NCBI GenBank assembly: GCA_021234155.1
Contig: JAJEKV010000015.1
Span: 2,762,852-2,826,851 of the forward strand
Reading direction: 5' to 3'
DNA length: 64,000 nucleotides
Origin: Isoetes taiwanensis
Taxonomy: Eukaryota > Streptophyta > Lycopodiopsida > Isoetales > Isoetaceae
Shown: one piece after another, positions 10,497 through 21,361 of the stretch
Layout: every line of letters begins with the position of its first letter
How positions within the stretch are numbered: position 1 is the first letter of the stretch
Program-made: the position numbers and the translations under genes
Notes under the pieces: model-generated
Told to the model about the DNA's origin: nothing
Databases searched by the model: none
What the model saw: the letters and a program-made list of their open reading frames with translations, nothing else

Positions 10497-12101
10497 CATT
10501 AACAACCAACACATAACTACCATTGACATTAATTAACACAACCATTGGGTCCAACACATTTAAATTAAAATCCCCCTTAAACCCCCTTTGGTTTGGGTGC
10601 ATATTCACACGGGGGGTGACTCCGGGCAACGAGAGTTGTTGGATAGGCATATTCACCTCTTATTCCTTAATCTACACCGTACGTAAAGTTCCTCGTTTGT
10701 GGGGTATACAAGTACAAAATTTGCTATACTGTATAACAAGATTCGCAAAATACTATAAGATTTCAAGCGGAATACTATATGGTGTTGATTTTGTACGTGC
10801 AAAATACAATTATGAGGGCTCTCGCTGCCCTACGTCACCCCCCGTGTGAATATGCACCCAAACCAAAGGGGGTTTAAGGGGGATTTTAATTTAAATGTGT
10901 TGGACCCAATGGTTGTGTTAATTAATGTCAATGGTAGTTATGTGTTGGTTGTTAATGTCAATGGTTGTTATGTGTTGGTTGTTATGTGTTGGGGGATTTA
11001 ATTTTTACATGGTGGATGTTAAATGGTTTGTGTTGCAAAAAAAAAAAATTCCAAAATACTTGCTAGGGTCTAATCTAGCAAATACTATACTTCAAGAACT
11101 AAACCTAGTTAGAAATTGAGAATTTGTCTGTCCTGGTTTAAACCAGGCCCACGCCCTTCACCTGGCACACACATATGGTGATACAGAGTCAAAACAAAAC
11201 CTACGTTTGGCCCCTTCGGGGCCTTAGGGACGTCAACCCCCCCACCCCCCCAAGGTGTGAAAAAAATTTTAGAATTCAAACAAGAAAAAAACTAGAATTC
11301 ATTTGAGGCTTTCATCACCTGTAGCTTTTGAATTTGATCACAATAAAACAAATAGAACATAAGTAAAAGTTACCATAAAGATAGAGCAAATTGATCCCAT
11401 TATTCTGAAAGTCATAAAGTTTGCAACACCCATACACAAACATTTTTCAACTGAAATTTAACAGCAGCCTTTGGCCTCCATGGATTCTTGTGGTGAGAAA
11501 CCAAAGTGGGAAACTTTTCTGCTTGTTAGCACAAGGATCTAGAAGCCTTGAAATTTGCTTAATAACTGCCTCAAAATCTAAAAATGCATGGTAATTTTTT
11601 GCAAGTTTCATTCGGAATGAGCCATAAAACAATATCCAATAGCGCAATCCTGTATTAATCAGCTGGTAGGATGTGAAAGCCTACCAAACCCGGCCGAAAA
11701 ATTGCTGTTTTAGCATAGATAACTTAACAAAACATATCCATGTCATACACTATCAAAAAGATCTCGGAGAGAGCTTTCCAACGCAATAAAAATCATCTCA
11801 AACAGAGCTCTGGATCAAAAGTTATGATAAGAAATGTGTTGCCGGCGGGGAAACTGCACTACATGCGCCCTTCAAGCCCTTCATATGCCCATTATGCACC
11901 ACACACACAAAAAGAGGGCTTTTGTTGTGAGCCATTGGTTGTTAATCATTGAAAAAAAAAGGCTAAAATCAATGGCTCAAAAATGGTGCACTCTAGATGT
12001 ACGCATTAGTACATCCATTTGAATACATCACGAAATCATAGGAAAACCTTAGTGAAAAGCGTACAAAAACACAAAGAAAACCCCCTGTTATGCTACATAT
12101 T
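10497..12101. mobile_element. Foldback-type non-autonomous element (E2) nested in LINE A
   Basis: Boundaries come from the interrupted LINE ORF. Left arm 10497-10620 and right arm 10834-10957 are near-perfect inverted copies of about 124 bp, enclosing a ~213-bp loop. Beyond the right arm are short subrepeats (GGTTGTTATGTGTT), a GGCCCC-TTC-GGGGCC hairpin at 11209-11223, an A/T-rich body without a coding frame, and a right terminus ending CCCCCTGTTATGCTACATATT, here split as CCCCCTGTTATG plus CTACATATT. No transposase is seen, and terminal inverted repeats joining the two outer ends are not apparent. Tandem subrepeats in the arms recall foldback elements, but the class is not established. Related members lie at 6420, 19696, 21236, 31470, 40745 and 42300. 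Confidence 0.65.
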
Positions 12102-12106
12102 CACAC

Positions 12107-12959
12107 CTGTTTAAAGTCTTAGTGGAGCCTGTCCTTTTATATGGGGTTGAAGTATGGGGCCCATTAGTATCCCTCGCTACTTGGAATGACTTGGAGCAGG
12201 TGCAGAAAGCCTTCTCGGTACGAGCACTAGGGTGTGAAGTCCACAGACCCATATCAAATTCTACTGCAGGAGACGGGATTTTTGCCTCTTCAGACGGCGG
12301 CCCTTGATTGCCACATTGTCTATTTTCAAAAGGTGGTCAATATGGACGATGCTCGTCTCTCTAACCTAGCTTATATCATGGCAATTGGGCCGCAGCGCCT
12401 CAAGGCGTGCTGGAGGGAAAAGAGAGCTCAATGGTTGGCTAGATGGAATGTACAGGAGCACAGGTGCATACATGTGCAAATAGAAGCAGATCGCCATAGC
12501 TTGAGGCAGTACCTTGACGCTTGCTTGCTCAGCAAGCTTTGGGACGCCAGTGCCCTTGAACAGGTCAAGACAGCACACTACCAGCGCCACATAAATCTCA
12601 CATTGGAACGAGGCCCGCAATGCTACCTGCGTACCTACTTGCCCATGAAAAGGCGCAGACTCATTGCCTCCATTCGCACAGAAGCACACCATCTTCGAAT
12701 TGAGATGGGCAAATGGATTGGTGAGCCACGCCAGGACAGGCTCTGTCAATGCTGCCAAATGGGAGTCATTGAGGATGAATCTCATACCCTTCAAAGTTGC
12801 CCAGCATATGATCAAATCCGGACGCGCTATGCTGAGTTGGTCAGGCCTAGCCAGCCGCTACATGTGACATTGAGCATGGCTTTCGTACGGGTGCTGGGAT
12901 CATACCTTCAGGAGGTTATGGACATGCAAGATCAGCTACGTCCTCGGGCACACACTTGA
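12107..12959 (+). pseudogene. LINE A ORF2 C-terminal part (3' piece)
   Basis: The frame resumes with FKVLVEPVLLYGVEVWGP. After one frame change it stays open at 12234-12959, encoding the region after RT and ending in a CQCCQMGVIEDESHTLQSC zinc-finger-like block (CxxC...H...C), the usual C-terminal motif of plant L1 ORF2 proteins. The stop is TGA at 12957-12959. Copy 1 is nearly intact here, whereas the equivalent in copy 2 (33163-34016) is shredded. Confidence 0.85.
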
Positions 12960-13008
12960 CATGTATATATACATTTATTTCATGATGATGTATACTTGTA
13001 CAACATTT

Positions 13009-13079
13009 CTTATTACTGCCATGGTTTTTCCCTCGAAAACCCTTTAGGGCGGGGGTTTCTTAACCCAAACAGTAATAAG
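13009..13079 (+). repeat. Hairpin in the LINE A 3' UTR
   Basis: CTTATTACTG at 13009-13018 is exactly complementary to CAGTAATAAG at 13070-13079. The enclosed stretch can fold further (GGTTTTTCCC...AAAACCC, GGGGGTTTCTTAACCC). It sits about 50 bp after the ORF2 stop and is conserved at about 34068-34138 in copy 2. It could be the RNA feature recognised by the LINE reverse transcriptase, which is an inference. Confidence 0.6.
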
Positions 13080-16000
13080 TTTGTTGCGCTCCTTCTGGGT
13101 CCCATAGGCCGATTGGTATCAGTGGATGATAAAAATCATTCTTTCTTTATTTCTTTGCATTGAGAATTTTAATACCGCTACTTTCCAAAAACATAGCAGT
13201 TAATTTTTTATTAATCTTCCTTGCCACATGAATTAGCTTCTTGCTTGTCACACTGCCACTTCCAGCTTGAACTTTAGCTTTAGACTTTGGCAGGATAATT
13301 ATGCTATAGAAGATTCTTAGCCTCTCTGTTCAGACCCAATGTCCTCCTGAGACTGGCGGCTATGTGTTTATACAAAGTTTGAACACTCATCAACTGCCAA
13401 TTCAGTTCCTTAATGTAATATAACCTCCTTGAAGGCTTTTCAGCTTATTGTTAGAAGGATTAACACTAGACCTATCCCATGATGGACCATTAAAGGGCAT
13501 TTTGAAGGTTCACAAAAAAAATCATATAAAATCAAGAACATAAAAACTAGCCAAACCCTTTCTAGGAGTTCATATATGGCAGCCATGCTTCACATGAAAA
13601 ATACACAAAAATGTATCAGCTTCCATTCTTGTGAGTTATGCTGGACTCAAGTACCAAAAGCTTCATGTTCACACGAAGTAAAACTGTCTTGACGAAAAGA
13701 TTTTTTTGATTTTTTTGGTTATAATGTTATTTTTCTACACGAGATATAGAGCAAGGCACAAAAAACCACATCTCAATCCGAACTCTGTGAAGGAAGATAG
13801 AGCAATTCAAACATGACAGGGTCAAAACTGTCCTCTGCCGTCTGAGAACCAATACTGGTTCCCAGAAAGAAGTTGTGATATAAAAACAACAACTTTCAGA
13901 AGGAGATCAATTTTGAGTCCAAATTTGGCATATAAGTAATTCACGAGGTCCTCCATCCTATAAAAATATTTGTTAAGTTTGAATTTGATGTTTTGACTTT
14001 TATTTCTATTTTCAATTTTAGGGAATTTATACAAATGGATAGTGTTGCTACATATGATTCTAGGTTGTCCTCCAAAAAATCATATTATGAAAGTTTATAA
14101 GGATATGAAACCAATGCAAAAACAAGCTCGTGGTTAGAGCAAAAGACATGGTAAAAAAAATCAAAAACAATATTTGTACCTGCCCATTACTGGTCCATAG
14201 TTCATTCAAAAATTGATAATATCCTTATGTTAGTCCATTTCAAGTTGAGTTTTGGCACACGAGTAGCTCTTGGAACACTTTGTTCACAAAAAATATTTGT
14301 TGTTCATTATCTTAAGGATCGTACTAGAATAGATAGCATCAATTATATTATATCTTCCATGTTTATTCTAGATTTGTGCCCTAAGGTATGACTTTACAAA
14401 ATCACATCCTCAAAAGATCTCATGTCAAGAAACCAATGCAAAAAGAACCAAGGAAAAATATGAAAAACTTTTACTATAAAAAATCAAGATAGACTGCTAT
14501 CTGCAGTCCAGTTGCAGACCATTGGTCCAGATGACTGAAAGTTTAAAAATTATTAATGGTGCCACCTTATTCAGTTTTGATCTCAACTTTCACATATAGT
14601 TTACTTGTATGATTCTCTATAGGACAAAATTAATTGATTAGGTTAGTTTGTATAATTTAAGGGTAAGGTTGAAGCACAAACAATTGAGAATTTATAGGGT
14701 ATTTATGACCAATTGAACCTACATGGACTTTCATTTACACCTTTCAAAAATCATGTGATCGAAGCTAAAAAGCCATAATATCATTCTTTGGAGAAAAATG
14801 GATAAGGTTAGTGAGAGATATATGCTCTATACAATTGGTCTCGTGGACCATAAATGGTTATGCGTGCTTATATAAATTAAAATCTTAGAAATAACATGTT
14901 ACTTTAATATGCAACTAAAGATTTCTATTGCCAAGAAAGGTTTGCATCCATAAAAAATATAATATACATGAATGATAATTTACATGTAATGTTATTCTAC
15001 TTGGATGACAATGCTTTATAGCAGTAACACAGATATAAAGTTTATGATAGTAAAAAATAAGCAGATTTCATGGTATTTTTTTCAATAAGACTATGCAACC
15101 TATATAAGAGATCTCTATATATGTCATTTCTCACATTTTGAACCATTTTAAAGGCATATTTGGGGAAAAGTAGTGTCTCTTTCTATGAACCAAAGAAGCA
15201 TATATGAAATGTTATGTGGTCTATTTATATATTGTCATGGCTAAACTTCCCAACATCCACTTGAATTCATCAATAAACATCACTAGCTTAATCATTGTGG
15301 AGTTTTGGACCTATAATTATGGAGTTGACCCAACTTTTTATACTCTAATGTGTTAATCCGACTGTTGTACATCATGTTTGAATTCCAAAAATTGCATCGT
15401 TACACCCTAGTTACACTATATGTAAGTTGATAAAAGTTATGTTCTATGTAGATATAAATAGAACACATCATTTATTGCCTATATGGCATTATGAATGGTT
15501 GTTATTGGAGCATTTTAACATATACTTTTGTCCAGAATTCTGTATAGTAGATTCTTTTAGTAAATATTAAGGTTAACATGACTTATTTAAACTCCAAAAA
15601 ATCATGAAACTATAGCTCATATAGTTAGCAACTCATAGCCACAAGAATTAAATCAAAACTTGTTATAATGAGAGAGTAACAATTCTTAAACCTCAAGCAG
15701 CTTTTTTGACCAAAATAGGGTTTGACAGCTTCCACCGATTTCAAATGATAGCAAGAAAATATGGGAACATAAAACTCAATGTATTCTATGATAAAAAAGC
15801 AAATACCTCCAACTTTAGCAAGATTTAGGTCACTTTATGCTAGAAATATCAAAGAAGGCAGTTCTGGACTGGTGCAGAAACTGCCAAATTCTCCAATGTT
15901 TGAGCAATCACCACAAGGTATAGGTGACTCCATTGGTCTTGAAATTCTCAGAGATCATTAAGAAATAAGTGAAGACTCAAATGATGGTGGTATATTATAA

Positions 16001-18307
16001 AATTGAAATTTCTTTCGTGAGTTACGTGGGTTTAAGTGGCAGAGGTCATGTGGGCCAGTTCTGGTCCATGGATCAGGAATGGTCCCAGGGACATGTCTAG
16101 TGTTAATAATGTGACAGAATGTGAATTTCATTTAACCAAAGAATGCTTTATAAGATTGTCCTATGTACGTATAGAATTAAAGAACTAAAGATTATGTCAA
16201 GCATCCAAACAAACTATGAAAATTTAATAAGCACTAACGCCTACAGGGCAGTTAAATACATGTCGGACTGCAGAAATCGTTTTGACTACTCAAACATTCA
16301 GGATCTCTTGCATAACATAGTCATTCTCCAGTGCTATGACTGCCACATCAAGAGAGATTGACAATCTTGTCAGCAGTCCCTCGGCAAGCATTGAAATATT
16401 CCACTGTTAGTGTCATACTATGTTTTTGCTCATGCAAATAAGGCAACGTCAATCCTCATCTACATGGCAAACATGTGTACATAAGCATGAAAATGGTACA
16501 AATATTACCTCATTAAAACAATGCACCATTTGTTGAGTTTCCTGAATTAAGTTCAGTACATCAGCGCAACGCCCATGCTCCGCATATGCTCCGTAATCAT
16601 GACCTTCCCATTGCAAAAGCATAATCCAGTTTTGTAAGTAGGTGAGTCTTAAATCTATTCAAAGTAGCAGACCTCCTCCCACTCATTATCTCCCAATCAT
16701 TAACAGCTCAATATTGTAAAAATTGGCATAATGATAATGAACATCATCCTCTAACATGAATCTAGTGTGCTCTGTTTGAACACATGAACAGCCTCATCCT
16801 CACGTGATGGGAAGGCAAACGCAAAAGGTTAACGATGATATTCTGGAAGATAACTTGTATTTAACCTTCAATGCACTATTTATCAATTACCTATGTTCCC
16901 TCTATTCATCTGCAACTGTAGGATGTTTCTTTCCACCATTAATCTAGTGTTGATAGAACATATAGAGCACAGCTTGTTGTTGGGCGCTTCCTCAATTGCC
17001 ATCTGGTCTTAGGTTGAAGCTCCAATAAATATATAGAACAAAGTCTTCATAGTTTAGAGCACAATCTGCAATAATAGTCTGCAATAAATTATTGGTTTTC
17101 ACAAAAGACTTACAATTCCAGCTTTTAGAATAATGCATTACCTGATGTGCTCCAAGGCCTGAGATACGTTTGCATTTGAAAAGTAACCAGGTAAAACCAA
17201 GGCAAAAATATAATGCTGTTAATTGCAAGAATAGTTTAGGTTCAGAATTCTGGAAGCTAGGGTAATGGATTTATTTGTGGAATTGGCAACACATCACTGC
17301 AATTGCAAAGGCATCTAATGCCTCTTGTTTAAATGCTAATGATCCTAATGTTCACAAGATTCACGAAAGCAATGCCCATACAAAGAGTTGAAGAAGTCTA
17401 AGCATATGAGGCGATGGAAAACAGTAAGATAGAGAAAGAAGAACTGAGATGTTATCACTGTAAAAAATAGGAGAACAAGAGCTGTAATATACTGCTAGAA
17501 TTTTCTAGTACACAAATCGGTGGGGCTTGTGTGGAGTTTTGTCTATAAGCATGTATATCAGGGCTATGTTGCAACCTTTATAAAATTTTATCTTTTGCCA
17601 TTTCTTCGGCATCGACTAGGAAACTTTCAAACTTGTCTACATGCAATAAATGACCCATATTAAAAGTTAGAAAAAAGCATTTATACTTGAAAGTCTAGAC
17701 ATAATACTTTGCATGTATTTCGTAAAGCTAGAAGAAAAAAGATCTCATTTGCTCAACATTGTTTTTAGAGAAACAATGAACTTATAAAGACTATAGAACC
17801 TTTCCATCAATGTTGTTATCTTATGGGACAAGTCCGAGATAAAACAGATAATGTCCGATGTTGCTTTTAAGCAAGATTCTAACTCCATTAGACCTCAAAA
17901 TTTCTTGCAAAGGTAAGTAATAAAACATAAATACAAAGTCACTACTAATGCTCGCTTCCACATGTAAGAAGAGACATATCATGAAATGTATAAGCACTTC
18001 CTATGACTTCTCTTGGTGGATTTGCTACTGACATCTACAAAAAATAGAGACTAAGAGTGGGCCATATATAAACCCGAATCTTAAACAATTAAGATACGGC
18101 AATTTTACTAATCGAAAATCTAGTAAGTCAGTGGGATGCGGTTCTACTTGCAACTAACTAATATCTAGCTAGAGCCGCAGAGTCTGGACTTAACAGAAAA
18201 TGCAAAATGGTTCTTTCTTCTGGATACAGAGAGGAAAAAGTTGCAAAATCCCGGGATGCATTGAACAATATATTTGAGCCGCTTTAACAAAAACAGGGAT
18301 GATGATA
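13080..18307. other. Long AT-rich spacer, no recognised gene
   Basis: The remainder of the LINE A tail is followed by about 5 kb of AT-rich sequence. Small frames (15779-15961; 16143-16361, 72 codons from ATG) are kept in both 21-kb copies but resemble no family I recognise. The 16.1-17.5 kb part is almost identical in the two copies. No RNA gene or element end could be placed. Confidence 0.4.
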
Positions 18308-18650
18308 AACTACCTATTACAATTTTTCTTATGCAAAGACCAAAATTGGGAAACGATAGTTTAAAAATACGATGTGAAGAACTTGGGCTAAAGGAATTGA
18401 GAACAATGAATAAATGAGGACATAGTTCAAATCACTAGGCATAGGTCATGAGAAGCTACCTAAAAACAAAAAAGCTTCCTTTGACATACTCTCATCTTGA
18501 ATAGAGATTGTCTTAAGCCATGATATGTCTCCATTTTTGGCGCCCAAGTAAAGATCCTCTGTTTCAACATAATTTAGAGGCTAATCTTCACCAAGAAATA
18601 GAAAATCTAAAGAGTCACTTGAATCACAAAAATATGGCATACAACACAGA
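18308..18650 (+). pseudogene. Class-3 lipase (phospholipase A1-like) C-terminal fragment, copy 1
   Basis: Damaged version of the fragment described at 39259-39705. LGNDS, CEELGLKELRTMN, SKDPLFQHNLEANLHQEIENL and related blocks are readable across several frames. The catalytic GxSxG serine region is not present in the visible part. A stop/frameshift after NK is shared with copy 2, so it is unlikely to be only a reading error. Confidence 0.65.
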
Positions 18651-19695
18651 ACATGATTCAACTGTTTTCATGGCCGGAAGGGAAGCTCATCTTCTTCCAA
18701 AGACGAGTAAGAAATCGAGGATGCTAGTCGCATGCCGGAGTGAATGTTGGAACCGCATGCCGGGTGTACAAGGCCACGGCCACGGCCACGAACGACGAGG
18801 GGGATAAAGAATGACCTGGAATTTCAGAATATTCATGATTGTTAGATTGGTAAATATGAAATCCGATGGCTGCGAATTATTTTGGCTTACGTGGACACTC
18901 TAGAATTGCAGCAAAAGTTGCACCTGGGGTTAGACAACCCTGCTAAAAAAAAATATCAAAGGGTGGAGCAACTAATAAAAAGGTGGTTGCAATACAAAGA
19001 TGGGGTCGAGGAGATAAAAAGGGGCATCAATTATTTTGGACAAAAGAGCCAAGGTTCTATTTTAAGGTCACCTTATAATGAAAATGGGCTTCCTTGGAAA
19101 AGAGGGTCGTGAGCAAATATATAACAGGGGTCTCGACCTGTTAAGAAAAACATTACAGATGGATAATCTTCAGTGTAGCGGCAGCACCACATGGATGGTT
19201 GGCATCAACCACCTCTGCAATCGCTACTCTAACAAAGGAATCCAGTGGCCGTGGCAGTCCGAAAAGAAAAGCAACGCCACCTTTGTTCTGTCTTTGGCAG
19301 AGATATCTTACACTGCAGTCTCCGATAGCAAGTTTATCATTGTACCACGCAGGTATGAAATATGTCATAATTTTACTCGATATCCATGACTCATGAGATG
19401 AAGCAGATTCATGGAACTGGGGGAAAACGTACATTGACATAGAACTATCATTTTAAATAATAAGAAATCAATTAGTGTTTTGTACCATGAAAGTACTCCT
19501 CTCTTGTCCCTTGCAAAATGTGGTAATCCTCTCTGATCCAATCGATCGGCTTTATCGATGTAATTTTTGGCCTAGCTCAAAATCGCATTATATGTTCGTT
19601 AAAATGACAAGTCATTTTAATAAAAAAGCTTACAAAAAAATGCATCACATTTGCTTTCTCAAGATCCTCTTGGTACAAATAATAACAACTATTGA
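18651..19695. other. Spacer with an unassigned basic ORF
   Basis: A frame reading MAYVDTLELQ and then KRWLQYKDGVEEIKRGINYF (18882-19112) has a counterpart at 39894-40127 in copy 2. Its N-terminal half differs between copies because of reading-frame shifts. It is basic and helix-like, without recognised relatives. It could be a continuation of the lipase pseudogene locus or unrelated. Confidence 0.3.
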
Positions 19696-20378
19696 CATTA
19701 ACAACCAACACATAACTATTATTGACATTAATTAACACAACCATTGGGTCCAACACATTTAAATTAAATCCCCCTTAAACCCCTTTTGGTTTGGGTGCAT
19801 ATTCACACGGGGGGTGACCGCAACGAGAGTCGTTGATAGGCATATTCACCCTTATTCCTTAATCTAAACCAGACGAAGTTCCTCGCTTGTGGGTATGCAA
19901 GTACAAAATTTGCTATAATCAGATAACAAGATTTGCAAAATACTATAAGATTTCAAGCTTTAATACTATATGGTGTTGATTTCATACGCGTAAAATACAA
20001 TTATGAGGGCTCGCTGCCCTACGCCACCCCGTGGTGAATATGCACCCAAACCAAAGGGGTTTAAGGGGATTTTAATTTAAATGTGTTGGACCCAATGGTT
20101 GTGTTAATTAATGTCAATGGTAGTTATGTGTTGGTTGTTAATGTCAATGGTTGTTATGTGTTGGGGGATTTATTTTTATATGTTGGATGGCTCATAATTG
20201 TATTTTGCACATAACTAGAATTCACTTGAGGCTTTATCCGTAGCTTTTTGAATTTGATCACAATAAAGCAAATAGAACATAAGTAAAAGTTACAATAAAG
20301 ATAGAGCAGATTGATCCCATTATTCAAAGTTATAAAGTTTGCAATACAAAGAAAACCCCCGTTATTATGCTACATATT
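19696..20378. mobile_element. Foldback-type element, short derivative (E3), copy 1
   Basis: Left arm 19696-19817 and right arm about 20023-20150 are inverted copies of the same arms as in E2, with the same loop. The body is shorter than in E2, which suggests internal deletion, and the right end is CCCCCGTTATTATG followed by CTACATATT. The total is about 0.68 kb with no coding frame. Confidence 0.65.
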
Positions 20379-20915
20379 GTTACTTCCACATAACTATTTC
20401 TCTTTTCACAATGAAACCATTGTTTATCAATCCATATGATTTTGGATGCTTCATCTCTAGCTTAAAGTTAATGCATGATTCACCTTATGGTTCGATTAAA
20501 GTTCCAAACCTACAATATAAATGCATTCTTGTGGCCACCGCTTGACTGATCTACGTGACATGGAAAAGGGCGTGGAATAATCCTACCGCTGTGTGTATAA
20601 GAACTGCTTGTTGATTGAAGAAAAGGTCGGGCTGCTATGAACAATTCTACAAATGAATATCCAAGAGTTGGAAGCAAACATAGGGCCTAAACTCTAAACT
20701 CTTTTTGAATCTGCAGAAATCTTAGGGAAGGAAACAAAAAGGGGTTTTCAAAAGACTACATTGTAGAATCAGGAAACCAATACCTTGTAAAAAAAAACAT
20801 TATGCTAATCAAGAAACAAAACAAAAAACAAATACCTTGTAAGTGTGGGAGCAAAAATCCATCTCGTGGTAGTAAAATCCACTTCCAAGCAATAAGAATC
20901 CAAGAGGGCAAGTAC
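20379..20915. other. Spacer between E3 and the microsatellite, no gene seen
   Basis: No recognised coding or structural feature. The sequence is co-linear with about 41442-41967 in copy 2, with many small length differences. Confidence 0.35.
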
Positions 20916-21180
20916 ACATGCATATGCACACATGCACACACATGCACACATGCACATGCACATGCACATGCACTTGCACTCCTGCATATGCACAATACAC
21001 ATGCACATGCACATGCACAATACGCATGCACATGCACATGGACTTGCACGCACATGCACATGCATGCACATGCACATGGCCATTACGCAAGTTGTTCATG
21101 CACAAACATCACATTGCATGTGCACATGCATTGTGCATGTGTGTGCATGCAGCATGTGCATGTCTTCATGCACAAACATT
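20916..21180. repeat. CACATG-type microsatellite, copy 1
   Basis: Irregular array of CACATG / GCACAT hexamers with interspersed CTTGCA, GCATAC and CATGCATG. It reads as alternating purine and pyrimidine, and the unit is near-palindromic on both strands. It creates long apparent ORFs in several frames on both strands (CTCT, MHMH, VHVH strings), none of them a real gene. Confidence 0.9.
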
Positions 21181-21235
21181 ACGCAGAGAAAGACAACAAA
21201 CCTCGATTGTTCCAACCAACAAAATCAACGCCCAT

Positions 21236-21361
21236 AAAGGGTGCACTCTAGAAATACTATTTAGTACACCTCAACTAATACTAAACAAACTAAATCATAG
21301 AAAACCATGTGAAAAAACGTATAAAATCTAAAAAGTAACCCGCTATTATTGGCTACATATT
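21236..21361. mobile_element. Right end of a foldback-type family member (E4), copy 1
   Basis: TGCACTCTAGAAATACTATT, AATCATAGAAAACC and the terminal GCTACATATT match the last ~130 bp of E1 and E2. The left part of this member is not recognised. It may be a deletion relic, or share E3 as its left half. Confidence 0.5.

Noticed and set aside
10497-12101. E2 as a Helitron or LTR element
   Set aside because: No TC...CTRR ends, no terminal hairpin near CTRR, no TG...CA LTRs; long inverted arms lie near one end only.
20756-21331. Several overlapping ORFs of about 100-150 codons on both strands (MCMCVHVHA, HMHTCTHM type)
   Set aside because: They are translations of the CACATG microsatellite in different frames; the same happens at 41816-42322.
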